Of a DNA stretch of 64,000 nucleotides, positions 1 through 8,679 are shown piece after piece. The notes beneath the pieces are model-generated. The model did no database searches and was not told the origin of the DNA. It saw only the letters and a program-made list of their open reading frames with translations. Source of the stretch: Myxococcales bacterium. Its GTDB lineage: Bacteria > Myxococcota_A > Polyangia > Polyangiales > Polyangiaceae. The position numbers were made by a program, and so were the translations under genes. Each line of letters starts with the position of its first letter. Position 1 is the stretch's first letter. The stretch covers positions 1-64,000 of the forward strand of contig JAAZAA010000299.1 of NCBI GenBank assembly GCA_012514535.1, in the 5' to 3' direction.

Positions 1-1049
1 GCCTCGCCGCTCACCGGCACCTTGAAGCCCGTGACCAGGCTGCAGCTCGAGCCGACGGCGCAGTCGAGCGCACACCCCCCACCGTCGTTGACGTCCTCGC
101 AATCGACGTCACAGGTCGCCCCCGGCGCGCAGCGGACGGAGCACTCGGCGAAGTGAGCGCAGTCCATCTGGCAGCGGGAGCCCTCGAGGCACTCCGCGGC
201 GCAGTTCGCCTCCGCCCCGCAGGTGAACTCACAGGACGCGCGGTCCATGCACGACATCCCCGAGCAGGTCTGCTGGAAGCCGCAGTCGAACTCGCAGGAC
301 TCGGTGATGCCGCACTGCTTGCCACTGCACGCCGCGTCCTTGCAGCTGGTCGTGTCATCCCGGAGACAGTCCCCCTCCGGCGCCAGACACTTCCCGCAGC
401 TCGTCGTCTCGAGCTTGCACGTCGCCGCTTCGCACCCCAGCGAGCTGGCTCCGCCAGCGCCACCCATCCCGCCGCTGGTAGCAGGGAGCAGCCCGATGTC
501 CTCACAGCTCTCGTCGGACGGGACCCCCGCCTCGCACTGCTCGCCCTCCTCCACCTCGCCGTTGCCGCAGACGGAGCACCCCTCCGTCACCCAACCGAGC
601 CCGTCGGCGTCGCAGGTGGCCTTCCCTCCGCTGAACGCCTCGGGATCGATGGCGGTGCAGTCCTTCTCGTCCACCTCCGGCGTGCACACCAAACACTCCG
701 TGGTGTCCCAGCCGGTGCACGCCTCGTTGCACACGGCCGTGCCCCCCACGAACGCCTCCGCGTCGACGCTCGCGCACTCGGCCGACTCGCCGACCTCACA
801 AATACAGCTGGTGACTCCACCCGTGCTCGCGCCGCTTCCCCCCGTGGCGGCGCCGCCCGTGGCGGCTCCGCCCGTGGCCGAACCGCCGGTGGTGAATCCG
901 CCCGTCGCGCTCCCACCGCTCGACGCACCTCCCGCCGCGGGGCCCGCCCCACCCGTCGCTCCCGAGACCGGCTCGTCCGTACTGGTGGCGCACGCGCCGA
1001 CGATCACCAACCCGCAGCCAAGCAACGAAAGAAACGCGAAGGGCCTCAT
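1..1049 (-). CDS. Cys-rich secreted lipoprotein, runs off left window edge (MRPFAFLSLLGCGLVIVGACATSTDEP...)
   Basis: Open reading frame on minus strand from ATG at 1049 to window edge (not in the ORF track because it has no stop in the window); lipobox-like signal, GGAT-rich low-complexity segment, many Cys in the C-terminal half. Confidence 0.8.
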   Translation of the reverse strand, partial: MRPFAFLSLLGCGLVIVGACATSTDEPVSGATGGAGPAAGGASSGGSATGGFTTGGSATGGAATGGAATGGSGASTGGVTSCICEVGESAECASVDAEAFVGGTAVCNEACTGWDTTECLVCTPEVDEKDCTAIDPEAFSGGKATCDADGLGWVTEGCSVCGNGEVEEGEQCEAGVPSDESCEDIGLLPATSGGMGGAGGASSLGCEAATCKLETTSCGKCLAPEGDCLRDDTTSCKDAACSGKQCGITESCEFDCGFQQTCSGMSCMDRASCEFTCGAEANCAAECLEGSRCQMDCAHFAECSVRCAPGATCDVDCEDVNDGGGCALDCAVGSSCSLVTGFKVPVSGE

Positions 1050-1350
1050 AGTTTCGTTTATCGTGAGAAGAACTCTGCCGTCCAGGCGCAACGAAACGAG
1101 CACCGTAAGGGGCCGACACCGTTGTCCTTTCCCGCTCCCGTTCGCCCGCACGGCGTCCTCCCTTCGGCTCGTCTCCGTCCAGCGGGCCCGCTGCGGTCCG
1201 CCCTCGAGACCAGCACCACCGCTCTCGAGGCTGGAGGTCTCTCGGCTCGCCGACGACCCCGACGCCCTTCGGCCCGCGGCTCGACCAGGCGAACGGGACG
1301 GCCGCTCTCGCCCCCTCCACGCGCGCAATTTCTGCGCACCTCAACACATA

Positions 1351-1367
1351 AACGCAACAACTGCGTT
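1351..1367. promoter_or_regulatory. Inverted repeat AACGCA-N5-TGCGTT, second copy of the CGCA-N5-TGCG dyad (first GCGCA-N5-TGCGC at 1323-1337)
   Basis: Read directly; lies about 120-150 bp upstream of the sigma54-like element at 1451. Confidence 0.5.
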
Positions 1368-1450
1368 TTGCGCAAAGGGGAGCTCCTCGATATTCGCGCA
1401 AAAGCAGCAAATTTCACCCAGTTCAGGGGCAAGCCCGGCTTGAGAAAATC

Positions 1451-1466
1451 TGGCCCGCATTTTGCT
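1451..1466 (+). promoter_or_regulatory. sigma54-type -24/-12 promoter TGGCCCGCATTTTGCT
   Basis: GG-N10-GC spacing, close to TGGCACG-N4-TTGCW; 54 bp upstream of the ATG at 1520. Confidence 0.6.
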
Positions 1467-1519
1467 CTATGGAGGGTAGCCCGGCCATGTCGGTCGGGAG
1501 AATCAGAAAGGAGGCAGTC

Positions 1520-1732
1520 ATGAACCCCCTCAAGAAGCGAGCAGCAGCCTGGATGGCAGGTATGTTCTTGCTCATCGGAGGCTTTTTGGCTGCTGCGGTC
1601 ATCTTGCCTCATCGCGCCGAGCCCTACGGTGCCGGCGCGCCGGAGGTCGAGGTCCCGCGGATGGAAAACGTCCCCGGGCCGCACGCACCCCGCATGGCGA
1701 TCGAGCTCGAAGCCGCGGAGGCAGCCGAGTAG
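1520..1732 (+). CDS. Small single-TM membrane protein (MNPLKKRAAAWMAGMFLLIGGFLAAAVILPHRAEPYG...)
   Basis: In-frame ATG in ORF 1469..1732 preceded by AAAGGAGG; one hydrophobic segment. Confidence 0.7.
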   Translation: MNPLKKRAAAWMAGMFLLIGGFLAAAVILPHRAEPYGAGAPEVEVPRMENVPGPHAPRMAIELEAAEAAE

Positions 1733-1765
1733 CCAGTGACGAAGGAGGGCAGGGGCGCCTCCGGC

Positions 1766-3199
1766 TCAACCGAGCACGAGCGCGCCCCAGCCCACCGCCA
1801 GCGCAGGGCAGAGGAACGCCAAGACCAGCCCGATGCGCATGAAATCTTTCCCCTCGAGCCCTCCGGCAGAGAACGCGATGGCGTTCGGAGGCGTCGAGAT
1901 CGGCAAACACATCCCCGTCGACGCCGCCAGCGCGATCGACACCGCCGCGAGGGGCTCGAAGCCAGGAGCCAACGCCACTCCGACGGGCACGAGGATCGTC
2001 GCCGCCGCCGTGTTGCTCATGAAGTTGGACAGGATGGACGTCGTGTAGGCCATCACCAACGAGAGGGCGACGGGCGCGAGGCCCTGCACGGGCAGACGGG
2101 CGACCATCCAGCTGGCGAGCCCGGTCTCCGTGACGGCGACCCCGAGCGCGAGGCCGCCGAACAACAGGAGGAGCACGTCCCACTGGAGGGACCGCACGTC
2201 CGCCGCGCGGAGGATGCCCGTGGCAGCGAACAGACAGATCGGCACGAACGAGACGACCGGCGTGGGCACCCCGTGCCAGGTGCCGGTCATCCAGAGGATG
2301 ACGGTCAAGGTGAAGACCACCATCACGATGATCTGCCGCCACGCAGGCAACCTCTCCGAGACATCCAAGTTGGCGAACGTCGGGAGCGGCGCCGCGGCGC
2401 CGTCCTGCGCCGGGTACCACGTCCGGAGCAACGTGTAGCTGACGAGGAAGAGCGCCAGGGCGGGAGGCAGACCGATCAGGAGCCAGCGGGCGAAGTCGAT
2501 CTCGCCTTCACCCCCGACGGCGCCCGCGGCGATCGCGTTGGGCGGTGATCCGATGAGGGTCGCCATGCCCCCGAGGTTCGTCGCCACGGCGACGCCCAGG
2601 AGCAGCGCCCGGCGAGACGGATCGCCGTTCGGGCGAGCAGCGGCGATGGGCATCGCGATGGCCATCAGCATCGCCGCGGCCGCCGTGTTCGACATGAACA
2701 TGGAGAGGACGAAGCCGACCACCATCAACCCGAGCAGGGCGCGGGCTGGTGTCGTCCCGGAGATCATCAGGACCCGACGCGCCATCCAGCGGTCGAGCCC
2801 GGTCTTGCTGGCGGCTTGGCCGAGCACGAAGCCTCCCAAGAAGAGCCACAACAGCGGGCTCGCCCAGGGCGCCAGGAAGCGGTCCCAGTCCGCGCGCCGC
2901 CCCATGTCCCCGAGGAGCAGGATCTCCAAGCCGACCACGAGGAGCGCGACGCCGTAGGAGGCGACCGCCTCGGTCACCCAGAGTCCCGCCGCGAACAGCA
3001 GGATGAACAGCGCGTGGCGCCCCTGCTCGGGCAGATCCGCGTGCGCCGGCAGGTAACTGAACGACCACGCGAGCGCCAGGCAGACGACCGTCAAGACGCC
3101 TTGGCGCCACGAGCGCACCTCCAGCCGCTCGAGCAGCTCCCGTAGCTCCCGGCGCTCTTCGCTGAGGAGCGACCACCTCCTGGACGACCCTGGCTTCAT
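1766..3199 (-). CDS. SLC13/DASS-family anion permease
   Basis: Two SNT/SPPNA-type repeats (MSNTAAAAML...GSPPNAIAAG; MSNTAAATIL...STPPNAIAFS), multiple TM segments; start at MKPGSSRRW. Confidence 0.8.
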   Translation of the reverse strand: MKPGSSRRWSLLSEERRELRELLERLEVRSWRQGVLTVVCLALAWSFSYLPAHADLPEQGRHALFILLFAAGLWVTEAVASYGVALLVVGLEILLLGDMGRRADWDRFLAPWASPLLWLFLGGFVLGQAASKTGLDRWMARRVLMISGTTPARALLGLMVVGFVLSMFMSNTAAAAMLMAIAMPIAAARPNGDPSRRALLLGVAVATNLGGMATLIGSPPNAIAAGAVGGEGEIDFARWLLIGLPPALALFLVSYTLLRTWYPAQDGAAAPLPTFANLDVSERLPAWRQIIVMVVFTLTVILWMTGTWHGVPTPVVSFVPICLFAATGILRAADVRSLQWDVLLLLFGGLALGVAVTETGLASWMVARLPVQGLAPVALSLVMAYTTSILSNFMSNTAAATILVPVGVALAPGFEPLAAVSIALAASTGMCLPISTPPNAIAFSAGGLEGKDFMRIGLVLAFLCPALAVGWGALVLG

Positions 3200-3290
3200 G
3201 GGACCACCGGGCCCGCATGATGCCCCTCTGCCCTGCCCGACGAAAGACGGCGTTCCCAGCGGGCACCAGCGGGGGCCCAGGCGCGCCCCC

Positions 3291-3611
3291 TCAGCGCTCG
3301 CCCAGGCAGCGCACGACGACGACGCCGGAGTAGTAGGGAAAGCCTGGCCCGACGTCGTAGCGCCCCTGGTGGCGCGCCAGCTCGTAGCCCTCCGCGCACA
3401 GCTCGTCGGCCTCCTCGAGGCAGGCTTGGGGGTCGTCACGACAGGTGATGCGCCACCACCCCGCGGAACCATCGGGACCGACGACGGGCGTCGCCTGAGC
3501 CCTCGCGCTGCATCCGGCGACGACGTGGGCAGCGCACAAAAGGACCAGGCCACCCCAGGCCCGCGCGCGGGCGCTGTTCCCAGAGGACGACGAAGGCTCG
3601 GTGCGTGCCAT
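3291..3611 (-). CDS. Small Cys-containing lipoprotein (MARTEPSSSS...VVAGCSARAQ...)
   Basis: C-terminal part of ORF 3291..4556; start codon shares one base with the receptor stop codon (TGATG junction at 3611). Confidence 0.6.
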   Translation of the reverse strand: MARTEPSSSSGNSARARAWGGLVLLCAAHVVAGCSARAQATPVVGPDGSAGWWRITCRDDPQACLEEADELCAEGYELARHQGRYDVGPGFPYYSGVVVVRCLGER

Positions 3612-6600
3612 CAGTAGGAGTACCCCGCCGAGAGAGAGAGGACGACGCCGTTCCGGTAGCTGTGCGTGGCGCGGTCCTGTCGACGCTCGCGTCCCTGCGT
3701 CACCAAATACTGCGTGTTCAGGATGTTCTCCGCCGAGAACCCGATCTGGACCCCACCGCCGACCTCTCGGGAGACGGTCAGATCCACCTGGTGTTGCGGC
3801 TGCAGGTAGTAGTCGTCGAGCCCCGCGGTGCCCACGCGGACGATCCGCTTCCCGGTCGTGTTGTAGAGGAGACGAACGTTCGTCTCCGATGGGCCCGAGT
3901 AGTCGAGGGCGATGTTCACGACGTAGGGCGCTTGGTTGACCATGGCGCGCTCCGTGTTCGTCAAGAAGCCCACCCCCGTGGCGTCCGCTCCCGTCTGGTC
4001 GAGGCGGATGCGGGAGGTGGTCAGGGTCAGGTTCCCCATGAGGCTGAAGTCCTCCAGAGCCTCGTCGATGAACTCGAGGCTCTTGCGCGCTTCGATCTCG
4101 ACGCCGATCAGAAAGGCGCCGCGCGCGTTGCGATAGCGGAGGAAGTTCAAGCTGGAGGAGGGCTCGAGCACGGGCTCCAGCGGATCGGTGAAGTCCTTCG
4201 CGAAGGCGGAGATCGAGACGACCTCCTGCGGCGACGGGAAGTAGTCGGCCCTCAGATCCGCGTTGACGACCTTCGTGATCCTCAGGTTCGGATCGCCTGC
4301 CACCAGGGCGCCGCCGTAGTAGTCCTGGAAGGTGAAGCTCGCGAGCTCCCGCAGCTGCGGACGCGCCAAGGTCCGGCTGACCGCGCCACGGAGCTCGAGG
4401 GACTCCGACAAGGCGTAGACGACGGACAGGCTCGGGAGCACGTCCACGCTCTCGAGCTCCGCCCGGTCGCCGTCGATCTCGCGACGCGCGAACTGATCGT
4501 AGGGAGCCAGGAAGATGCGGGTGCTCTCCAGGCGCGCCCCACCGATGAGCCGCCACCGCTCGGTGAGTTGGCTGTCGCCCATCAGGTAGCCGGCGTAGAT
4601 GCCGGTCTCCGCCGAGTACGCGTCGGACTTCAGGTTCGTGTCTTCGAGGAGCTCCAGCGGAGAGCCCCCCAAGTGCTCACGAACGAAGAGGTCTCCGGGG
4701 CAGCGCGCGGAGTCGAACTCCGGGCCGCAGGTGAACACCCCGTCGTCCGCCCCGCGCGCCGTGCGAAAGGAGAAGCGACGCGCCCCGAAGATGCGCTCCC
4801 TGGTGTTCACCGCGCCGCCCACCTTCAGCTTCGTCGGCAGCTCCCCGCGGAGGATGGGCTGGGTCCAGTCGACGAACACCGCCTGCGCGTTCTCGTCCAT
4901 GTCCGCGTAGAAGTGACGGCCGCTGGTCGCGCCCCCCAAGAACGCGAAGGTATCGGACTGAGCGCCGCGGAAGTACACGGCGTCGCGCATGTCCGGCTGG
5001 CTCATGGAGGCCTTCGCCAAGGACAGCCGCCAATCGAGCTCCGCGTCGTGCAGCTCCGGGAAGGCGTGGACGCCGCGGAGCTGGGCGAAGTCGAGGGTCC
5101 GGCTCGTGAAGTCCAAACGCGAGTTACCGACGGTGCCGTCGTTGTTCGCCAGATAGCCACGGAACACCGAGGTGGTGTCGTCGGCGAGCTGACTGCGCAT
5201 CGCGAGCAGGTTGATCGCGTGGTGCTCCCCGAGCTCGAGACCGATGATCCCGAAGCTCCCCCAACGGACCGACTCGCGCCCCAGGCGGCGCCGGGCATCG
5301 ATCGAGACGCTCAGCGCGTCGCTGCCTCCTTCACCGGTCGGGATGAACTCTCGGATGAGCTCGTCACGGACGGTGTACTTGCGCCCGTAGGTCAGAGCAC
5401 CTACGGCCCCCAGGCGCGCGCCCCTGCCCAAGTCCCAGCCATTGCCCAGCATGACGGTCCCGCCGTGATGGGGTGGGGTGAACGCCCGCGTCGTGTTCAT
5501 CGGGTTGTCGAAGGCGGGACCCAACCCATCGATGTCTCCGCGCCCGATCCGGTCGCCCTCGGGGGTCCTCTGCCCGGGGGCGAGCGCGTAGTCCCGGGGG
5601 ACCTCATCGGGCAGCGCCCGGTGCCCGTCGTCGATCCCCAGCCAGTCCGTGCTCCCCCCGTCGTAGGAGAGGCGATGGCGGAAGGTGGCCTGGCTGTTCC
5701 AACCTGCCTTTAGGGAGAAGTTGAAGAGCAGACGCTCCGGCACGGTGATCGTCTCGATGCGCACCGAGCCGCCAGCGAAATCCGCGGGCATGTCGGGGGT
5801 GAACGTCTTGGCGATGTCGATGGACCGGATCGTCTGCGTCGGGAAGAGATCGAGCGGGACCGTCGCCCTGTCCGGCTCCGGGCTCGGCAGGGTCGATCCG
5901 TTCACCAACGCGTTCGTGTACCGCTCACCCAAGCCCCGCACATAGACGAAGCGGCCGTCGACGATCGTGACCCCCACGACCCGCTGCGCGGCGCCTGCGG
6001 CGTCGCCCGCGGGCGTCCGCGAGATGTCCTCCGAGGTGATGGCGTCGGTCAGGGAGGCAGACTCCCGCCGCTCGTCCATGTAGGCCGCCACGCTGCCCTC
6101 GATGTGCGGCGCGGTGACGACGAAGTCGTCCAGGGCCACGGAGGACGGCGCGAGCTCGATCTCGATCTCCCGAGTGCGAGCGGCGTCGACGACGACCTCC
6201 GAGCGCGACTCCGTCGAGTAGTCCGTGTGGATGACGGACAGATCCCACGTGCCCTCCGGCAGCTCGACCCGAAAGCGCCCCTGCTCGTCCGTAACGGCCT
6301 CCACGGGCGCTCCCCGAACGTACACCTTGGCCCCGGCGACGGGCGCCTTGGCCTCCAGCGCCCGCACGACGCCCACCAGCGTCCCGATGGCTTCACTCGG
6401 CTCGTCCGGTGCTTCCTGGCGGGCCTCCCGAGCTTCGCTGGCCTCCGCCCCTTCGACGAGGAGCGACTCCACCGTCCCGTCGAGCCGCAGCGTGGCCACG
6501 AGCTCGGCGGTCTGCCCCGCGACGAGCCGGATCTGCCCCAGGTCCAATCGGAGCGCTCCGGTCCCCGGAGCCTCGGGCACCAACGCTCGGGGGACGGTGA

Positions 6601-7003
6601 GGCCGACGCGAGCGACACGCGACGCGGCTTCCCGGACGCCCTCCGTCGCGCTCACGAGCTCCGCGCTGCCGTTCTCGTTGGTCCGAGCCGCCACCATCGC
6701 GCCGTGCGCCACACTCACCGCGCCGTGCTCCAGCGTCACCGACACGTCAGCGGCTGGCGTCGCTCCCACGAACACCAGGACGTGGAGCTGCGTCGTCCCC
6801 TGGTGTCCTGCCTCCGGCGCCCCTGGTCCTTCGTGACCCGTCGCTTCTTGAGGTGTCGCCTCCTGGGCCGCCTCCTTTGCCGCCACTTCCTGGACCTCCT
6901 CGGGCACCGCTTCTCGAGACAGCGCAGACGGCGCCGAGAACAGGGTCACCGAGACGACGCCCACGCGGATCATCCCCGACCGCAACCATCGGATCGTTCG
7001 CAT
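3611..7003 (-). CDS. TonB-dependent receptor with N-terminal carboxypeptidase-regulatory-like domain(s)
   Basis: Plug motif RGLGERYTNALVNGSTLPSPEPDRATVPLDLFP, beta-barrel-like C-terminus, GKVYVRG..DEQGRFRVELPEG regulatory domain; start MRTIRWLRSG. Confidence 0.9.
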   Translation of the reverse strand: MRTIRWLRSGMIRVGVVSVTLFSAPSALSREAVPEEVQEVAAKEAAQEATPQEATGHEGPGAPEAGHQGTTQLHVLVFVGATPAADVSVTLEHGAVSVAHGAMVAARTNENGSAELVSATEGVREAASRVARVGLTVPRALVPEAPGTGALRLDLGQIRLVAGQTAELVATLRLDGTVESLLVEGAEASEAREARQEAPDEPSEAIGTLVGVVRALEAKAPVAGAKVYVRGAPVEAVTDEQGRFRVELPEGTWDLSVIHTDYSTESRSEVVVDAARTREIEIELAPSSVALDDFVVTAPHIEGSVAAYMDERRESASLTDAITSEDISRTPAGDAAGAAQRVVGVTIVDGRFVYVRGLGERYTNALVNGSTLPSPEPDRATVPLDLFPTQTIRSIDIAKTFTPDMPADFAGGSVRIETITVPERLLFNFSLKAGWNSQATFRHRLSYDGGSTDWLGIDDGHRALPDEVPRDYALAPGQRTPEGDRIGRGDIDGLGPAFDNPMNTTRAFTPPHHGGTVMLGNGWDLGRGARLGAVGALTYGRKYTVRDELIREFIPTGEGGSDALSVSIDARRRLGRESVRWGSFGIIGLELGEHHAINLLAMRSQLADDTTSVFRGYLANNDGTVGNSRLDFTSRTLDFAQLRGVHAFPELHDAELDWRLSLAKASMSQPDMRDAVYFRGAQSDTFAFLGGATSGRHFYADMDENAQAVFVDWTQPILRGELPTKLKVGGAVNTRERIFGARRFSFRTARGADDGVFTCGPEFDSARCPGDLFVREHLGGSPLELLEDTNLKSDAYSAETGIYAGYLMGDSQLTERWRLIGGARLESTRIFLAPYDQFARREIDGDRAELESVDVLPSLSVVYALSESLELRGAVSRTLARPQLRELASFTFQDYYGGALVAGDPNLRITKVVNADLRADYFPSPQEVVSISAFAKDFTDPLEPVLEPSSSLNFLRYRNARGAFLIGVEIEARKSLEFIDEALEDFSLMGNLTLTTSRIRLDQTGADATGVGFLTNTERAMVNQAPYVVNIALDYSGPSETNVRLLYNTTGKRIVRVGTAGLDDYYLQPQHQVDLTVSREVGGGVQIGFSAENILNTQYLVTQGRERRQDRATHSYRNGVVLSLSAGYSY

Positions 7004-7077
7004 AACTTTCGACTGCTTCGCCCCGACTCTTCGGGTTCCGCGGGGGGATCGACACACCCCGATGCGGGCACGGAGGC

Positions 7078-7116
7078 CCTGCCACCGCCAGCTCATCGCG
7101 AGCTCGCGGCGGCAGG
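7078..7116 (-). other. Intercistronic hairpin (17-bp imperfect stem, 5-nt loop)
   Basis: CCTGCCACCGCCAGCTC-atcgc-GAGCTCGCGGCGGCAGG; 15 of 17 positions pair; no U-tract. Confidence 0.55.
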
Positions 7117-7134
7117 TCGGCCCGGGTCTTTCTG

Positions 7135-8532
7135 TCAGTCCACGCTCCAGTCGACCCACAGGCCCTGCATCCAGTCCGCCTCGTCCTTGAAGGCGCCCAG
7201 GCCGGAGCCCGTCACTGCCGAGCCGGGGCCGTCCGCGGCGAGACAGTCCGAGAGCTCGAAGGGCGGCTCGTCCGGCACCTCGTTGCCGCGCTCCTCGAAC
7301 TCGAACCACTCCACCGGGTCGAGGGGAGGATCACTGCTGTCATGGACCGTCCCGATGACGTTCACGTGGTTCTCGAAGAACGTCGAGTCCGTGAGGAGCA
7401 CCCGCGGCTCCTCCGCCGTCCCTGCCGGATCGCGCAGGCTCACCCCGTTGTGCCAGCCGAGGAACACCTGATCCGTGAAGGTCCCCGTCACCCCGCGGCG
7501 GAACACGGCGCCGTTCGACGTCGTCGCCAGGCCCTCGCCGGGCCCGCAGAGGGTGACCTTGCTCGACGTCACGTTCGTGACCGGCTCGAGGTCGGGGTTG
7601 CTGCTGTTGTTGTCGCACTCCCAGCCGTTGGGGTCGCGGGAGTCCACGTCCGTCCTCGTCAGGCGGCCGAAGAGCGTGTGGAGCTCCCCGTTGTAGCCCT
7701 GATCCGCGTCGAACATGTCGTCGTCGGCGTTGTGGGCGATCAGATGGTGGGCGTTCACCGTGCCGCCGAACCACTCGAACGCGTCGTCGAGGGCGTTCGA
7801 CACCATGACGTGATGGACCTCGGTTCCCCTGCCGACGCTCCCGAACGTGATGCCGTTGATCTCGTTGTCCGGCGCGATCTCCACGCCCGGGAACTCGATG
7901 CGCACGTACTTGATCACGCCGCTGTCGTCGTCCGGATCGTCGCCGCCGTGCTGGTACTTCGGGTCCGGATCCAGTCCCTCGATGTTGACGCTGCCTTGGT
8001 TGTTCGGAGCGCGCCCGAGGATCACGATGCCGCCCCAGTCGCCCGGGCGACGCTCCCCCTCCTCGGCCCAGCTCGTGAACAAGATGGGAGCGTCCGGCTC
8101 TCCCGCGGCGATGATCTTCGCGCCGCGGGAGACCACCAGCACGCTGTTGCCGTTGGCCCCTTCCGGCTGTCCCTCGATCCTCGTGCAAGGCTCGATGGTG
8201 AGCGTGCTGCCTTCTTCGACGTAGGTCAGGCCGTCGAGCAGCCAGACCTTGTCGCTCGTCAACGTCATATCCGGGTTCTGCGGGATGACGGCCTCCTCCT
8301 TGTCGCCGCGGGAGAGATCGCACTCGCCTGAGTTCATGCGGCCTCCAGAGCCGGAGCCCGAGTCGTTGCCGCTACCGCCGCTCCCGTCGTCCCCGGCGCT
8401 GCCGCCCGAGCTGGCGCCGCCCGAGCTGGCGCCGCCCGTGTTGCCGCCGTCGCCGCCGTTCTCGTCATCACCGCACGCGACGACGCAGGTCGTCGCCGCG
8501 ATCAAAGACAGAAGTGAAATCGTTCGGTTCAT
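7135..8532 (-). CDS. Secreted lipoprotein, beta-helix-like, TonB-receptor partner type
   Basis: MNRTISLLSLIAATTCVVACGDDENG lipoprotein signal, GGASSGG linker, repeated W-L-L-G/T-I-x-G type motifs (LTIEPCTRIEG...DWGGIVILGRAP). Confidence 0.75.
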   Translation of the reverse strand: MNRTISLLSLIAATTCVVACGDDENGGDGGNTGGASSGGASSGGSAGDDGSGGSGNDSGSGSGGRMNSGECDLSRGDKEEAVIPQNPDMTLTSDKVWLLDGLTYVEEGSTLTIEPCTRIEGQPEGANGNSVLVVSRGAKIIAAGEPDAPILFTSWAEEGERRPGDWGGIVILGRAPNNQGSVNIEGLDPDPKYQHGGDDPDDDSGVIKYVRIEFPGVEIAPDNEINGITFGSVGRGTEVHHVMVSNALDDAFEWFGGTVNAHHLIAHNADDDMFDADQGYNGELHTLFGRLTRTDVDSRDPNGWECDNNSSNPDLEPVTNVTSSKVTLCGPGEGLATTSNGAVFRRGVTGTFTDQVFLGWHNGVSLRDPAGTAEEPRVLLTDSTFFENHVNVIGTVHDSSDPPLDPVEWFEFEERGNEVPDEPPFELSDCLAADGPGSAVTGSGLGAFKDEADWMQGLWVDWSVD

Positions 8533-8606
8533 TGGTTGCTCCTCATCATTTCCCAAGCGCGGCTCTCGCGCGCTCGCTGCAGAGCTCGTGCTCGCGCCCT
8601 CTCTTT

Positions 8607-8637
8607 GCCCGTCCCGGATGGCAACTCCGTGACGGGC
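8607..8637 (-). other. Intercistronic hairpin GCCCGTC-N17-GACGGGC
   Basis: Perfect 7-bp inverted repeat between TPR gene and lipoprotein gene. Confidence 0.4.
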
Positions 8638-8679
8638 GGGCGACTTCTCGGCAAGGCAGAGGCCAACGGGTCGGGGTGC

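Noticed and set aside
3605-5713. 702-aa plus-strand ORF antisense to the TonB receptor
   Set aside because: GC-rich shadow ORF; no recognisable domain, while the minus-strand frame encodes a clear receptor
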